This document shows, piece after piece, positions 63,924 to 64,000 of a stretch of DNA of 64,000 nt (within the stretch, counting starts at the first letter, position 1; each line of letters begins with the position of its first letter). A program made the position numbers and the translations under genes. The stretch is from Aquimarina pacifica (lineage in GTDB: Bacteria; Bacteroidota; Bacteroidia; Flavobacteriales; Flavobacteriaceae): positions 112,431 through 176,430 of the forward strand of contig NZ_JACC01000009.1 of assembly GCF_000520955.1 (NCBI RefSeq), read 5' to 3'. Under the pieces are notes generated by a model, which saw only the letters and a program-made list of their open reading frames with translations, was not told where the DNA came from and made no database searches.

Positions 63924-64000
63924 TTATATCAAGTATTACAAATAAAATATTCAATCTTTTGTGACGTCCTAAATAATCGTTACAAGAATTAATAAATACA

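Noticed and set aside
1..64000. CRISPR arrays, insertion sequences, prophage or integrase genes
   Set aside because: No regularly spaced repeats, transposase motifs, integrase or phage structural genes were recognised on either strand.

Overview
The window is an AT-rich chromosomal segment of a Bacteroidota bacterium, most likely a marine member of the Flavobacteriaceae (an Aquimarina-like genus would fit, but the genus cannot be proved from this piece). The signs are a TonB receptor with an N-terminal carboxypeptidase-regulatory-like domain, many lipoproteins, a secreted protein with a type IX secretion (T9SS) C-terminal domain, a GYDIA-type GHMP kinase next to class II HMG-CoA reductase, almost no Shine-Dalgarno sequences, and promoters of the Bacteroidota type (TTG, about 19 bases, TAnnTTTG). 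No insertion sequence, prophage, integrase or CRISPR array was seen.

Layout. 1-6.2 kb: 5' part of aspS (minus strand), a TonB-dependent receptor, a 740-base gap with strong hairpins and one short decayed coding remnant, and a BspA/DUF285-repeat lipoprotein. 6.4-13.1 kb: a complete four-gene RND efflux operon (tetR, tolC-like, adaptor, pump) with a promoter/operator that looks autoregulated. 13.2-17.4 kb: polyprenyl diphosphate synthase with a small partner, then two tandem paralogous lipoproteins sharing an upstream element. 17.6-24.3 kb: two small envelope proteins, sucA-sucB (2-oxoglutarate dehydrogenase E1 and E2), a 56-base perfect palindrome acting as a shared terminator, and two thioredoxin-fold lipoproteins. 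24.4-26.4 kb: a three-gene cassette of a lipoprotein, a single-pass membrane protein and an HTTM-domain membrane protein, resembling the SdpA/SdpB part of the Bacillus sporulation-delaying toxin system. 26.6-28.9 kb: mevalonate-pathway pair.

29.1-34.9 kb: a peptide-use block with a DPP IV-like S9 peptidase, two POT peptide transporters and a thioredoxin-like protein. 35.4-36.7 kb: a beta-lactamase-family serine hydrolase. 36.7-41.6 kb (minus strand): surE, small membrane protein, lpxB, NlpC/P60 lipoprotein and comEC. 42.0-45.3 kb: Prc-type periplasmic protease and a lone DppC-like permease. 45.3-47.6 kb: secreted neutral ceramidase. 48.5-51.2 kb: a C39-like/VKOR/thioredoxin fusion and a DRGH nuclease. 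51.2-58.5 kb: the cell-shape cluster mreB-mreC-mreD-mrdA-rodA (minus strand) with purH upstream. 58.7-61.3 kb: a retropepsin-like protein, TatD hydrolase, type I asparaginase and tRNA-Ser(GGA). 61.4 kb to the end: exbB, a small membrane protein and two exbD genes, probably the energising unit for TonB receptors such as the one at the start of the window.

Most of the window is ordinary core genome. The parts that repay a second look are the SdpAB-like HTTM cassette, the lipoprotein pair with its shared upstream motif, the triple-domain VKOR fusion, the T9SS-exported ceramidase, the tetR operator, and the unusually perfect palindromes.
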